A stretch of DNA of 38,631 bases from Bacteroidota bacterium (GCA_029851965.1 JARKUW010000179.1:1-38631); one strand, 5' to 3'; counted from the stretch's first letter, positions 25,603-33,897 are shown. Made by a program: numbers and translations. Notes: generated from the sequence alone by a model not told the origin.

Positions 25603-26327
25603 TGGAAACCTGGAAAATATTAGTTTTATTCTTCTGCGCCTTTCTGGGCGGTGCCTCAATTTTCTTCGTTAAAAGTGACCGGTCTAAACTGCTTAAGCTG
25701 ATCCTTTCTTTTAGCGGAGCCTACCTGTTTGCCATTACCGTACTTCACCTGATTCCTGACGCCTACAGCGGCGTTGATGCGCATGATATTGGTATTTATA
25801 TCCTGATCGGCTTCCTGATACAGGTGTTTTTGGAACAGTTTTCTGAAGGTGTGGAACATGGGCATATGCACCACCATCACCACCAGGAAGGACATGTTTT
25901 CCCTTACGGGATCATGATCAGCCTATGCCTGCATGCATTTCTGGAAGGCATGCCGCTGGCCAAAGATCACCACAATGAACTTATTTTCGGTATCGCGCTG
26001 CATCACATCCCCGCCGCCTTCGCACTCTCCAGCATCCTGATGCAGAACCACTATAAACCCAAAAGTCTGCTGTTGTATGTCGGAATTTTCGCACTAATGG
26101 CTCCGCTGGGATTTCTCCTGAGTTACGGCGTCAGTACCGGCACCATTGGCGGCATTGAGCTTTATTTCAACAAGATGATGGGGATCGTCATCGGGATTTT
26201 CCTTCATATATCCACCACCATTCTTTTTGAAACCAGTGTGGACCACAAGTTCACCAGGCGGAAAATGATCGCCGTATTGATTGGAATTGCCGTGGCGCTG
26301 ATTGGTTTTTACACCGGGGGGCACTAG
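25602..26327 (+). CDS. ZIP-family metal transporter
   Basis: Imports divalent metals such as zinc or iron across the inner membrane. The 241-residue protein has about eight hydrophobic helices. Helix 4 has MISLCLHAFLEGMPL and helix 5 IALHHIPAAFALSSIL, the two His-containing helices that form the ZIP metal path. A His-rich loop between helices 3 and 4 (EHGHMHHHHHQEGH, about residues 86-99) is the family's metal-binding loop. ATG 25602 overlaps the PAP2 stop by one base (TAATG). The closest branch by eye is the GufA/ZupT-like prokaryotic ZIPs, but the metal cannot be read from the sequence. Confidence 0.92.
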   Translation: METWKILVLFFCAFLGGASIFFVKSDRSKLLKLILSFSGAYLFAITVLHLIPDAYSGVDAHDIGIYILIGFLIQVFLEQFSEGVEHGHMHHHHHQEGHVFPYGIMISLCLHAFLEGMPLAKDHHNELIFGIALHHIPAAFALSSILMQNHYKPKSLLLYVGIFALMAPLGFLLSYGVSTGTIGGIELYFNKMMGIVIGIFLHISTTILFETSVDHKFTRRKMIAVLIGIAVALIGFYTGGH

Positions 26328-26483
26328 TTATTTCTTGTCCTTCATACTGCCCTTTGGCTTGCCATAACCCCATGGGCAATGCCTGCACTTGTTTTTACAG
26401 CAAGTACCCCGTTTTACGTGGTACGCTTCTGTAAACACCATTAATCCCTGTTCATTAAAATAAAAGTCTAACCCCTCTTTCAT
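26328..26483 (-). CDS. Small Cys-rich DUF5522-like protein
   Basis: A 51-residue protein starting ATG and ending TAA, immediately next to the ZIP stop on the other strand. It reads MKEGLDFYFNEQGLMVFTE, then a cysteine cluster TCCKNKCRHCPWGYGKPKG (Cys at 28, 29, 33 and 36). I recall this layout, (D)YYFNE.GLMVFT...CC.N.CRHCP(Y/W)G, in short proteins annotated DUF5522 in Bacteroidota and others. The four cysteines suggest a metal-binding knuckle, by inference. Its ATG overlaps the TGA of the upstream exonuclease gene by four bases, strongly supporting a coupled, genuine gene. Confidence 0.85.
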   Translation of the reverse strand: MKEGLDFYFNEQGLMVFTEAYHVKRGTCCKNKCRHCPWGYGKPKGSMKDKK

Positions 26484-27421
26484 CTGTTTAGCATTTTTAC
26501 CACCACCTGATCTTTATAGTGCGCCTTGAGCTGCTGCCCATCTCCATGGGTGGTCCACACCTCCCGCGGCTCCACCTGCCTGATCGTTTCCAGGATGTCG
26601 TTCCAGTCTACATGATCGGATATGCAGAGCTGCAATTCTTTATTCTGAAGATTTTTCCAGCCGGAGGCAAACACCCGGATGACATTGATGGCTTTGATGT
26701 AGCTGTGGAAAACCATTGGCGGCACCAGGTAGATCAGCCCCTTTGGGTTCATCTTCATCACCTTGCGGTCGTACACCTCGTACCTGCCCAGGTTCACACC
26801 CAGCTGCTCATAAAGCTTTACGAAGGGCATAATGCTGTGGTGAACCAGAATGCGCTTTCCCGCACAATGGTCGTTGATCAGACGAATGATCCGCTGACTT
26901 TTCCCCAGCGCGTAAGCACCGAGCATGATGTTTCCCTCCCAGGCCTCCAGATTCTTAATTTCTTCCTCAGCCGGAGGATGCTGTGTAAGTGGGTTGGCGA
27001 AGGTCGTCTCTGTGATCAGTACATCTGCCCTGTGGAACGCGATGGGTTCACAGGTCGGGTCCGGCTGAAGCTTGTAGTCGCCGGTGTACAAATAGGTAAC
27101 CCCTTTGTACTCCATAGCGACCTGTGCCGATCCTGCAATATGGCCCGCAGAGATAAAGCTGACGGTTACCCCATTCAGGTTAAAACTTTCATCGTAGCCT
27201 TTAATATGAAAATCCACCGCCGCAAACTTCTTGTAACGGTGCAGCATAAATAGGGATGTTGGCCGGGTACAGTAAACCTGATTATTGCCGCTGCAGGCAT
27301 GGTCACCGTGTGCGTGGGATATCACGGCAGTTTTTACCGCTTCCTGTGGGTCAAGGTAGAAATCCCCATACGCACAATATAGTCCAGTTTTGGTCTGAAC
27401 TATAAAATCATCTAATATCAT
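26480..27421 (-). CDS. Metallo-beta-lactamase-fold exonuclease (DNA-ligase-associated type)
   Basis: A 313-residue protein of the metallo-beta-lactamase/beta-CASP-like nuclease group. The zinc site is seen in ISHAHGDHACSGN (HxHxDH), SAGHIAGSAQVAMEY (second His), and YTGDYKLQPDP (bridging Asp), with ITETTFANPL and a late CISDHVDWNDI (His). This succession, together with DFYLDPQEAV at the N-terminus, matches the ligase-associated exonuclease family. Those are usually encoded next to an ATP-dependent DNA ligase and a helicase for repair of crosslinks. Neither is present here: the neighbours are coaE five bases upstream and a DUF5522 gene overlapping the stop. A nuclease role is therefore an inference from the family. 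Confidence 0.86.
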   Translation of the reverse strand: MILDDFIVQTKTGLYCAYGDFYLDPQEAVKTAVISHAHGDHACSGNNQVYCTRPTSLFMLHRYKKFAAVDFHIKGYDESFNLNGVTVSFISAGHIAGSAQVAMEYKGVTYLYTGDYKLQPDPTCEPIAFHRADVLITETTFANPLTQHPPAEEEIKNLEAWEGNIMLGAYALGKSQRIIRLINDHCAGKRILVHHSIMPFVKLYEQLGVNLGRYEVYDRKVMKMNPKGLIYLVPPMVFHSYIKAINVIRVFASGWKNLQNKELQLCISDHVDWNDILETIRQVEPREVWTTHGDGQQLKAHYKDQVVVKMLNR

Positions 27422-27426
27422 TTGTC

Positions 27427-28020
27427 TTATTTAGTATTCAAAAACGTACTGTGGAGCGCCAGAACCTGTGAAATGATGGACTGTTGCTCATCGTTGTGTA
27501 TCTGATAATCGGCCATAGCCCGTTTTTGTTCGTCATTAAACTGTTTGTCCATCCGTGCCCGCACCTGCTCCGCTGTAACCCCATCCCGCTGCATCACCCG
27601 GCTGATCTTCATCTGCTCGGGCGCAGTAACCAGGATGCTGGCATCACACATCTTGTAGGACCCACTTTCGAAGAGCAACGCGGCTTCCTTAAGAATGTAG
27701 GGGGTTCCGGCAGGAACATCTTCGATCCATTCGTCAAAAGCACGGAATACGGCCGGATGCACCAATGCATTCAAGGTCTCCAGCTGCGCCTGATTGTTGA
27801 ACACGATGCTCGCCAGGTATTTATTGTTGAGGATGCCTTCCACAGAATAGCTTTCGGCACCAAATGCAGCCTTTACGCCTTCTATAAGAAGGAGGTCGGT
27901 AATCATGATTTGCTTGGCTACGGTGTCCGCATAAAAAACGGGTATTCCCAGTACTTCAAAAACCCTGGATACGGTTGTTTTACCACTGCCGATACCACCT
28001 GTGATGCCTACTTTAAACAT
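27427..28020 (-). CDS. coaE: Dephospho-CoA kinase CoaE
   Basis: Phosphorylates the 3'-hydroxyl of dephospho-CoA, the last step of coenzyme A synthesis. The 197-residue protein opens FKVGITGGIGSGKTTVSR with the P-loop GGIGSGKT (8-15), and has FYADTVAK, the lid and CoA-binding VPAGTPYILKEAALLFESG, and MQRDGVTAEQVRARM. The length is typical (E. coli 206). ATG 28020 overlaps the YbbR gene's stop by one base (TAATG). It is the last but two gene of a long minus-strand string, which matches the coaE position I recall in other Bacteroidota. Confidence 0.96.
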   Translation of the reverse strand: MFKVGITGGIGSGKTTVSRVFEVLGIPVFYADTVAKQIMITDLLLIEGVKAAFGAESYSVEGILNNKYLASIVFNNQAQLETLNALVHPAVFRAFDEWIEDVPAGTPYILKEAALLFESGSYKMCDASILVTAPEQMKISRVMQRDGVTAEQVRARMDKQFNDEQKRAMADYQIHNDEQQSIISQVLALHSTFLNTK

Positions 28021-28967
28021 TATTCTTCTATTATAAAATCAATTTTTGCGGGTGTCACGCGCACAAACTTGCAGTATTCGGGAAAGCGTGTAATCTTTAC
28101 GCTCAGTTGGTTGTGCTTCAGCTTCTTCCATTCATTCAGGTCCACGGAGGCTTCCATAAAGTCTTCATTGATCTGCTGGTAGCTGGAAAGTGCGACCAGA
28201 TAGGTCACCTTCACCTTCTTCGGGTAAAGGCTCAAACTGTGATACTCTGGATTGTTTAACACCTTCAGCGGAAGTTCCACCGTTTTCTCCGTAAACTCAT
28301 CAACCGGAATCTTCACCTCTACCGTTGCAGGAAATATACTCACATTTTTGACCTTATTCTGCATCATGGCTACCCGTGTCACCGTGGTATTCCGGATATC
28401 CGTCAGCTTCAGCGTGTCGGTCTTCCATTCCTTAATTTTCCCGATTTCTTCCTGCGGCCCCGAAACCGTAACGTAGTCGGGCGTAATTTCAATATCATTT
28501 GAGACCCCGTACTGGCTGCTGAAATTTAAGTTCGACAGCAGCTGTACCGGCACCCGTTTCACGGTACGCTTGGAAAAATCAAAGTATAAGGTGTCGGGAC
28601 GTACAGAAATGATCTTTTGAGACGTCTCCAGCTGCTTGTTTACGCGGTAAAGCTGTTCAGAAAACAGGATGTAATCTTTGTTGCTCAACTTTTCCAGTCC
28701 GATGGAAATCGACGGCGGATTCACCCGCATGCGTGCAAAAAGGAGCTGCCATCCTGTCCCCTCCACCTGCAGGTCTACCGTGTCAGATTGCAAAGGGTGA
28801 AAAGCCTTGTTCTGAGGGAAGTTCTTGTACACCAGCACTGTTTTTGCAGTATACACATACTTGTTGTTCAGCGCCATCACCAGCCAGCCTGCAATAGCAA
28901 GGAGTAGACAGGAAATCAATGCCATAAATCGCTTCCGTTCTATTTTTGTTAATCTTATCAATGGCAT
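28020..28967 (-). CDS. YbbR/CdaR-like domain membrane protein
   Basis: A 315-residue protein with an N-terminal membrane helix (about 17-33, ISCLLLAIAGWLVMAL) and a mostly beta-strand extracytoplasmic part with YbbR-like repeats. Clear examples are VPVQLLSNLNFSSQYGVSN followed by ITPDYVTVSGPQEEI, and VELPLKVLNNP followed by LYPKKVKVTYLV. In Firmicutes, YbbR (CdaR) regulates the diadenylate cyclase CdaA; here no cdaA is nearby and the role is unknown. ATG 28967 is chosen because the longer frame's first ATG (29012) lies inside the yajC terminator hairpin. The stop overlaps coaE by one base. Confidence 0.86.
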   Translation of the reverse strand: MPLIRLTKIERKRFMALISCLLLAIAGWLVMALNNKYVYTAKTVLVYKNFPQNKAFHPLQSDTVDLQVEGTGWQLLFARMRVNPPSISIGLEKLSNKDYILFSEQLYRVNKQLETSQKIISVRPDTLYFDFSKRTVKRVPVQLLSNLNFSSQYGVSNDIEITPDYVTVSGPQEEIGKIKEWKTDTLKLTDIRNTTVTRVAMMQNKVKNVSIFPATVEVKIPVDEFTEKTVELPLKVLNNPEYHSLSLYPKKVKVTYLVALSSYQQINEDFMEASVDLNEWKKLKHNQLSVKITRFPEYCKFVRVTPAKIDFIIEE

Positions 28968-28996
28968 GGCTGTAAAGTACTCAAATTTTCGAAAAC

Positions 28997-29025
28997 AAAA
29001 AAGCCGCTCCAATACTGAAGCGGCT
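28997..29025 (-). terminator. Terminator between yajC and the YbbR gene
   Basis: Read on the minus strand: a 7-bp stem (AGCCGCT / AGCGGCT) with a 10-base loop followed by six T, 18 bases after the yajC stop. It likely ends or attenuates transcription from the nusB-yajC group. Confidence 0.8.
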
Positions 29026-29042
29026 ATGCTAAACCTTGTAAA

Positions 29043-29357
29043 TTATGCTTTTGTAGTTGATGCTTTCGTTGCATCTAAAGAAATCGCTGACTTGTCAAAC
29101 CGGATCTTCGTACCACCTTCTACTTCAATCAAAAATGTAGTCTCATTCATGTCTACAATTCTACCGTGAATTCCAGCGGTAGTAACAATCTTATCACCTT
29201 TTCCAAGTTCTGCAACCAGCTTTTTGTGGTCTTTTGCTTTTTTAACCTGAGGTCTGATCATGAAAAAATAAAATACCACCATGATCAATACCATTGGTAC
29301 CAGCGTGCTTAGCATGCTGTTGCCACCTGCGGCCTGTAATATTACTGCTAACGTCAT
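29043..29357 (-). CDS. yajC: YajC preprotein translocase subunit
   Basis: YajC is a small inner-membrane partner of SecDF. The 104-residue protein has one membrane helix (about 17-34, STLVPMVLIMVVFYFFMIRP) followed by RPQVKKAKDHKKLVAELGKGDKIVTTAGIHGRI in two adjoining blocks, the family hallmark, and an alkaline, Ala/Thr/Lys-rich tail. The length is typical. It begins at ATG 31 bases after the DUF1573 stop and is closed by a terminator. The secDF gene is 12 kb away in this window on the other strand. Confidence 0.95.
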   Translation of the reverse strand: MTLAVILQAAGGNSMLSTLVPMVLIMVVFYFFMIRPQVKKAKDHKKLVAELGKGDKIVTTAGIHGRIVDMNETTFLIEVEGGTKIRFDKSAISLDATKASTTKA

Positions 29358-29388
29358 ATTGTTGTTTCTAATTTATTGTGTGTATTGC

Positions 29389-29835
29389 TTATGCAGGGTT
29401 AACTACCCCAACCAAATGAACTTCGCTTACAGACGGATTACCGTTCGAAGTTACCGTAATCACTTTATCCTGCATGCCTGATTTACCAGTGCTGTCGAAA
29501 ACCACCTTAATCACCCCTTCCGCACCTGGCTTAATTGGGTCTTTAGGTGTTTCCGGAACCGTACATCCACAAGTTGCCGTCGCATTGGTAATGATTAATG
29601 GCGACTTCCCTGTGTTTTTAAATTTAAACTCATACTGTACTTTCTCTCCGGATTTGATTTTACCAAAGTCATACCCGGGTTTCTCAAAAGTCAATATGGC
29701 TGCATCTGCTGCTGCAGGCGCAAGGGATGCGGTGCTTGATCCGGCAGAATCTAACCCGGTTCCGGCGTTAGATGTACTTTGTTGGCACGATGCAAACGAC
29801 ATTGCGGCAATGGCGAGTATTATTATCTTTTTCAT
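29389..29835 (-). CDS. DUF1573 lipoprotein
   Basis: A 148-residue secreted protein. The signal peptide ends in the lipobox FASC, so Cys17 is probably lipidated and the protein anchored in a membrane. After an Ala/Ser/Thr-rich linker, a beta-sandwich domain runs YDFGKIKSGEKVQYEFKFKN and TNATATCGCTVPETPKDPIKPG in two separate blocks, with the TCGCTVP motif that defines DUF1573 domains. The function is unknown. ATG 29835 is preferred over the GTG one codon earlier. It sits between nusB and yajC, an order I recall as conserved in this phylum. Confidence 0.88.
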   Translation of the reverse strand: MKKIIILAIAAMSFASCQQSTSNAGTGLDSAGSSTASLAPAAADAAILTFEKPGYDFGKIKSGEKVQYEFKFKNTGKSPLIITNATATCGCTVPETPKDPIKPGAEGVIKVVFDSTGKSGMQDKVITVTSNGNPSVSEVHLVGVVNPA

Positions 29836-29878
29836 CACGATATTTAATTTGTTAACGGCTATGAAGCCTCAATCAACC

Positions 29879-30829
29879 TTATTCTTCTATCAGTCCGCGA
29901 CCCGTTTTATGGATGCTGTCCGTTCTTTTCAGGTCGCCTAAAATTTTGTCCAATATACCATTTATAAACGAATTACTTTTTGGAGTACTGTAATCTTTTG
30001 AAAGATCCAGGTATTCGTTTATCGTCACTTTAACGGGAATCGACGGGAAATTCATGAGTTCGCAGATGGCCATTTTCATGAGAATGGTATCCATTAAGGC
30101 AATCCTTTCCGACTCCCAGTTCTTGGTGCGCTCCGCAATCATTTTCTGGTATTCGTCGTTGTTCCGCAGCGTGTACATGAACAGTTCCTGCACAAATTTG
30201 CTGTCTTCTTCCCAGTCCGCGCTAATTGGCGTCAGTTTGTTTTTAAACGGATCTTCACTGGTAAAGTTCTTGATGGTCTTGGCAACCATACCCTGCATCA
30301 CTTCCTTGTCTACCGACCAGTTGATGAACTTGTCTTCAAAGGCCTGAATGATGTTCTGACTTTTCAGGATAATTTTGCGGAAGATAAATTTGATGATCTC
30401 TTTAGAACCCTCCAGGCTTTCATCCGGATCTGCCAGGTACGCAGCATATTCTGGTGTGGCTTTTAACTTGTTGTATATGGTTTTTAAGAAGTCCGGTTCG
30501 GCGTTCCAGTTTACCTGGTATTTATTTACGGCACCCTGAAATTCGGGGTTTTTCTGAAGCAGCACGATAAATGGGTTGTGCAGCAGCTTCTCATTCGGAT
30601 TGAGATCTTCCGGCGTCGGGAAGTGCTTGTTTGCACGCTCAATGCTGTCAATGGCGGTGTATTCAGTGATCTCAGACAACAGCGCCAGCATTCTGATGTA
30701 CATCTCATAGACGTTGTCTATGCTGGCCATCAGATTCTTTTTAGAGGTTACAATATCCCGCTTGTCTGTCATTTGCCATGCAAAAATGCTTTGCATTGCT
30801 TTAATTCTTAAGTGCCTTCTGTTTAACAT
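29879..30829 (-). CDS. nusB: Transcription antitermination factor NusB, long Bacteroidota form
   Basis: NusB binds boxA RNA with ribosomal protein S10 to prevent early termination of rRNA transcripts. The usual NusB is about 140 residues (E. coli 139). Here 316 residues are found: the typical opening RRHLRIKAMQSIFAWQ at the very N-terminus, a long mostly helical middle (about 25-200) and the classical NusB end with RIALMDTILMKMAICELMNFPSIPVKVTINEYL in two adjoining blocks, then STPKSNSFINGILDKI (about 285-300). The insertion is normal for the phylum. It begins at ATG; a near-match to the -7 element (TAATTTTA on the minus strand) lies at 30852-30859. Confidence 0.93.
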   Translation of the reverse strand: MLNRRHLRIKAMQSIFAWQMTDKRDIVTSKKNLMASIDNVYEMYIRMLALLSEITEYTAIDSIERANKHFPTPEDLNPNEKLLHNPFIVLLQKNPEFQGAVNKYQVNWNAEPDFLKTIYNKLKATPEYAAYLADPDESLEGSKEIIKFIFRKIILKSQNIIQAFEDKFINWSVDKEVMQGMVAKTIKNFTSEDPFKNKLTPISADWEEDSKFVQELFMYTLRNNDEYQKMIAERTKNWESERIALMDTILMKMAICELMNFPSIPVKVTINEYLDLSKDYSTPKSNSFINGILDKILGDLKRTDSIHKTGRGLIEE

Positions 30830-30866
30830 GATTTTTGTAAGAACGATTGGTAAAATTACCGGTGTA

Positions 30867-31955
30867 CTAAAAGGATGATTTTATTTTCTTGATATCAATT
30901 ATTCGTTGTTCAGCAATCCGGTTTGCAGCCAGAATTGTCGGGATATTCTCTTTTTTAGACATCTGAATGACGTCACGTGTCGCATCATAAATGTTTTCCG
31001 TCAGCTGCATTGTCCTTTTCTTCCCGTAACCGGTAAGTTCAGAATAGCAATTGATCAGTCCGCCGGCATTAATCAGGTAATCGGGCGCAAAAAGGATCTT
31101 CTTTTCCAGCAGTTGCCTGCCCTGCACCAGCTCGTCTGCAAGCTGGTTGTTCGCCGACCCGGCAATGATGGCAAACTTCATTTTCTCGATCGTACGCGCA
31201 TTCACCGTCGCACCCAGCGCACAAGGCGCATAGATATCTGCATCCAGCCCGAAAATCTTATCTGCTTCAATAGGCTTGGCCTTATATTTCTTTGCAACTT
31301 CCTGGAGGCGCTCCTGGTTGATATCACTGATAAATACTTCAACGTTATCATTTCTCAGCAACTCCACAAGATGTTCGCCCACATTACCAATTCCCTGCAC
31401 AACCACAGAACGGCCGGCCAGCATATCTGTGCCAAATACTTCTTTAACACAGGCCTTGATACCCAGATAAACACCTTTCGCGGTATATGGCGACGGATCT
31501 CCCGCACCACCTATGGATTCAGGCACTCCGGTGACATGACTCGTCTCCATGCGGATGAACTCCATATCCCTGGTCGTCGTACCTACATCTTCTGCCGTAA
31601 TAAATTCTCCGTTTAGGTTTTTAATAAACCGGCCATAGCTACGCATCATCGCTTCGGATTTCCCCTTGCGCGAATCTCCGATAATTACCGCTTTTCCACC
31701 ACCTAAATTTAAACCGGTAATGGACGCCTTATAGGTCATGCCCCTCGACAATCTCAATACATCTTCCAATGCTTCCGCTTCTGTTTGATAACTCCACATC
31801 CGGGTTCCGCCAATAGCTGGCCCGAGAGTTGTATCATGAATCGCAATGATTGCTTTTAAGCCCGTGTCGGGATCGTTACAGAAAACGACTTTTTTATGCC
31901 CTAATGCAGTTAATTGATCTAAAACAGAAGTTATAGGAGAACCAGTATCAGACAT
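30867..31955 (-). CDS. Leucine/branched-chain amino acid dehydrogenase (Glu/Leu/Phe/Val family)
   Basis: NAD-dependent oxidative deamination of branched-chain amino acids to 2-oxo acids. The 362-residue length suits leucine dehydrogenases (about 360). The catalytic lysines are visible: Lys76 in LSRGMTYKAS and Lys88 in LNLGGGKAVI. The AIHDTTLGPAIGGTRMW block and the NAD-binding VVVQGIGNVGEHLVELL follow. The substrate choice among Leu, Val and Phe is inferred from length and overall look. It starts at ATG and has a promoter box 26 bases upstream. The nusB gene begins 37 bases after its stop, so transcription may continue. Confidence 0.9.
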   Translation of the reverse strand: MSDTGSPITSVLDQLTALGHKKVVFCNDPDTGLKAIIAIHDTTLGPAIGGTRMWSYQTEAEALEDVLRLSRGMTYKASITGLNLGGGKAVIIGDSRKGKSEAMMRSYGRFIKNLNGEFITAEDVGTTTRDMEFIRMETSHVTGVPESIGGAGDPSPYTAKGVYLGIKACVKEVFGTDMLAGRSVVVQGIGNVGEHLVELLRNDNVEVFISDINQERLQEVAKKYKAKPIEADKIFGLDADIYAPCALGATVNARTIEKMKFAIIAGSANNQLADELVQGRQLLEKKILFAPDYLINAGGLINCYSELTGYGKKRTMQLTENIYDATRDVIQMSKKENIPTILAANRIAEQRIIDIKKIKSSF

Positions 31956-31980
31956 ATAATTTGAATTATCGAATATGCTG

Positions 31981-31988
31981 CAAAACTA
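31981..31988 (-). promoter_or_regulatory. -7 promoter box (TAGTTTTG) for leucine dehydrogenase
   Basis: An exact TANNTTTG match on the minus strand, 26 bases before the ATG. The -33 box is not recognisable. Confidence 0.45.
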
Positions 31989-32051
31989 CCAAAAAAAAGA
32001 ATATTTTACCCTGTAATAACCAATACTTTCAAAAAATAACGCCCGTTTACA

Positions 32052-32059
32052 TAACTTTA
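32052..32059 (+). promoter_or_regulatory. Weak -7-like box (TAACTTTA) before the ABC exporter
   Basis: Seven of the defined bases agree with TANNTTTG except the last. It ends 8 bases before the ATG at 32067, so the mRNA would have almost no leader. Confidence 0.25.
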
Positions 32060-32066
32060 CACCTTC

Positions 32067-33857
32067 ATGAAACACCTCCGTTATTTAAATAAGTACTTCT
32101 ATAAATATAAATGGTGGATAACTCCCGGCGTCTTCTTTGTTGTCATTTCTAACATCTTTGCCGTAATTCCTGCACAGGTTATCGGACATGCTTTCAACCT
32201 GATCACAGAAAACATTCAGCTATATGGTCTTTTCAATGGGTTTAACAAGCAGGCGCTGATCTATGACATTTTTAGCACAGGACTGTTCTATTTTGGTGCA
32301 CTCGTCCTCTTTTTATATCTGATCCGGGGCCTGTTCCTGTTCTTTATGCGTCAAACCATTATCCTGATGTCCAGGCACATTGAGTTTGACATGAAGAACG
32401 AGATCTATGCCCATTATCAGCAGCTTAGCCTGGGATTCTACCGTAAAAATAATACCGGCGACCTGATGAACCGGGCCACAGAGGACGTCAACCGCGTACG
32501 GATGTCTGTCGGACCGGCCATCATGTATGCCATCAATACCGGTGTGGTGTTTATCCTGATCATCTGGTCCATGTACTCGGTCAACCCGACGCTGGCTACC
32601 TTTTGTTTGCTGCCGCTGCCCGTGCTCGTCGTCACCATTTACTTTGTCAACACACTGATCAACAAAAAAAGCGAGCAGATCCAGGAGCAGCTCTCCAGGT
32701 TGTCCAGCTTTGTGCAGGAGCGCTTTTCTGGCATACGGGTCATCAAATCCTATGTACGGGAAGACTACACCCGGGAGATCTTTGCGAATGAAAGTGAGGC
32801 CTATAAGCGAAATTCCATGAGCCTCGTGCGGGTACAGGCGTTCTTCTACCCCACCATGCTGCTGATGGTCGGTCTAAGCACCATCCTGACGGTATTTATT
32901 GGCGGTAAACAGGTGATCGAAGGTTCTATATCTGCAGGGAACATTGCCGAGTTTATCGTTTACGTCAACCAGCTTACCTTTCCCGTCACAATGCTTGGAT
33001 GGGTAACCACCCTCATTCAACGGGCTTCAGCATCACAAAAACGAATCAACGAATTCCTGGAACTTCAGCCCGACATCCAGTCCGGAGACATCAGCCTGCC
33101 GGATCTGAAAGGAAAGATCAGCTTCAAAAAGGTAAGCTTCAACTATCCCGATACCGGCATTCAGGCCCTGAAAGACGTAAGCTTCGATGTGGAGGAAGGC
33201 CAGTTTGTTGCCGTGATCGGCCGCACCGGCTCCGGGAAATCTACTTTGGCCAACCTGATCATGCGGATGTATGATGTAAATTCCGGACAGATCACCATCG
33301 ATGGGCAACCGCTCGACGGGCTGGATCTGAACACCTACCGCAACCAGATCGGATTCGTCCCCCAGGAAGTATTCCTTTTCTCAGATTCCATTAAAAACAA
33401 CATCGCTTTCGGCCTGGACGAAATTAAAGGCAATGAAGTGGAAGAAGCCGCACAGAACGCAGCTGTACTCAACAACATTATGGATTTTGAACTCAAGTTC
33501 GAAACCATGCTCGGCGAACGGGGAATTACCTTATCGGGTGGGCAAAAGCAACGGGTTTCCATCGCAAGGGCTTTGATCCGCTCGCCGCGGATCCTGATTT
33601 TCGACGACTGCCTCTCCGCCGTAGATACCCGCACCGAAGAAGAAATCCTGAACAACCTCGGGCGGATTATGAAGGGCAGGACAAGCATCTTAATCGCCCA
33701 CCGCATTTCAACAATCAAGAATGCGGATAAGATCATCGTACTTGACGAAGGAAGGATTGCGGAGCAGGGTACACATGAGCAACTTCTTAGTTTGCAAGGC
33801 ATTTATACCGATATGTATCAGAACCAACTGCTTGAGGAAGAAAAACATTCTCTATAA
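32067..33857 (+). CDS. ABC exporter, permease and ATPase fused (half-transporter)
   Basis: A 596-residue half-transporter of the type IV (MsbA/BmrA-like) group: six membrane helices (about 1-320) and an ATPase domain (about 345-585). ATPase motifs are Walker A GRTGSGKST (Lys391), Q-loop FVPQEVFLFSDS, signature LSGGQKQ (489-495), Walker B ILIFDDCLSAVD (Asp513), and the H-loop His545 in LIAHRIS. The residue after the Walker B Asp, normally the catalytic Glu, is Asp514. Such DD sequences mark the degenerate half of heterodimeric exporters such as TM287 or BmrC. No second ABC half is adjacent. It exports an unknown lipid, peptide or drug. It starts at ATG and diverges from leucine dehydrogenase. 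Confidence 0.93.
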   Translation: MKHLRYLNKYFYKYKWWITPGVFFVVISNIFAVIPAQVIGHAFNLITENIQLYGLFNGFNKQALIYDIFSTGLFYFGALVLFLYLIRGLFLFFMRQTIILMSRHIEFDMKNEIYAHYQQLSLGFYRKNNTGDLMNRATEDVNRVRMSVGPAIMYAINTGVVFILIIWSMYSVNPTLATFCLLPLPVLVVTIYFVNTLINKKSEQIQEQLSRLSSFVQERFSGIRVIKSYVREDYTREIFANESEAYKRNSMSLVRVQAFFYPTMLLMVGLSTILTVFIGGKQVIEGSISAGNIAEFIVYVNQLTFPVTMLGWVTTLIQRASASQKRINEFLELQPDIQSGDISLPDLKGKISFKKVSFNYPDTGIQALKDVSFDVEEGQFVAVIGRTGSGKSTLANLIMRMYDVNSGQITIDGQPLDGLDLNTYRNQIGFVPQEVFLFSDSIKNNIAFGLDEIKGNEVEEAAQNAAVLNNIMDFELKFETMLGERGITLSGGQKQRVSIARALIRSPRILIFDDCLSAVDTRTEEEILNNLGRIMKGRTSILIAHRISTIKNADKIIVLDEGRIAEQGTHEQLLSLQGIYTDMYQNQLLEEEKHSL

Positions 33858-33865
33858 TTTTCTAT

Positions 33866-33897
33866 TTTGAAGTTTGATAAATATTCCATTATATTTA
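33866..33897 (+). promoter_or_regulatory. Promoter (TTTG - 20 bp - TATATTTA) for the DUF3276 gene
   Basis: TTTG at 33866-33869 is separated by 20 bases from TATATTTA at 33890-33897, which deviates from TANNTTTG at the last base only. The ATG follows 31 bases later. This is the only promoter in the window with a good -33 box at normal spacing. Confidence 0.55.

Noticed and set aside
25861..25900. His-rich run as a possible tag or repeat
   Set aside because: It is the natural metal-binding loop of the ZIP transporter.
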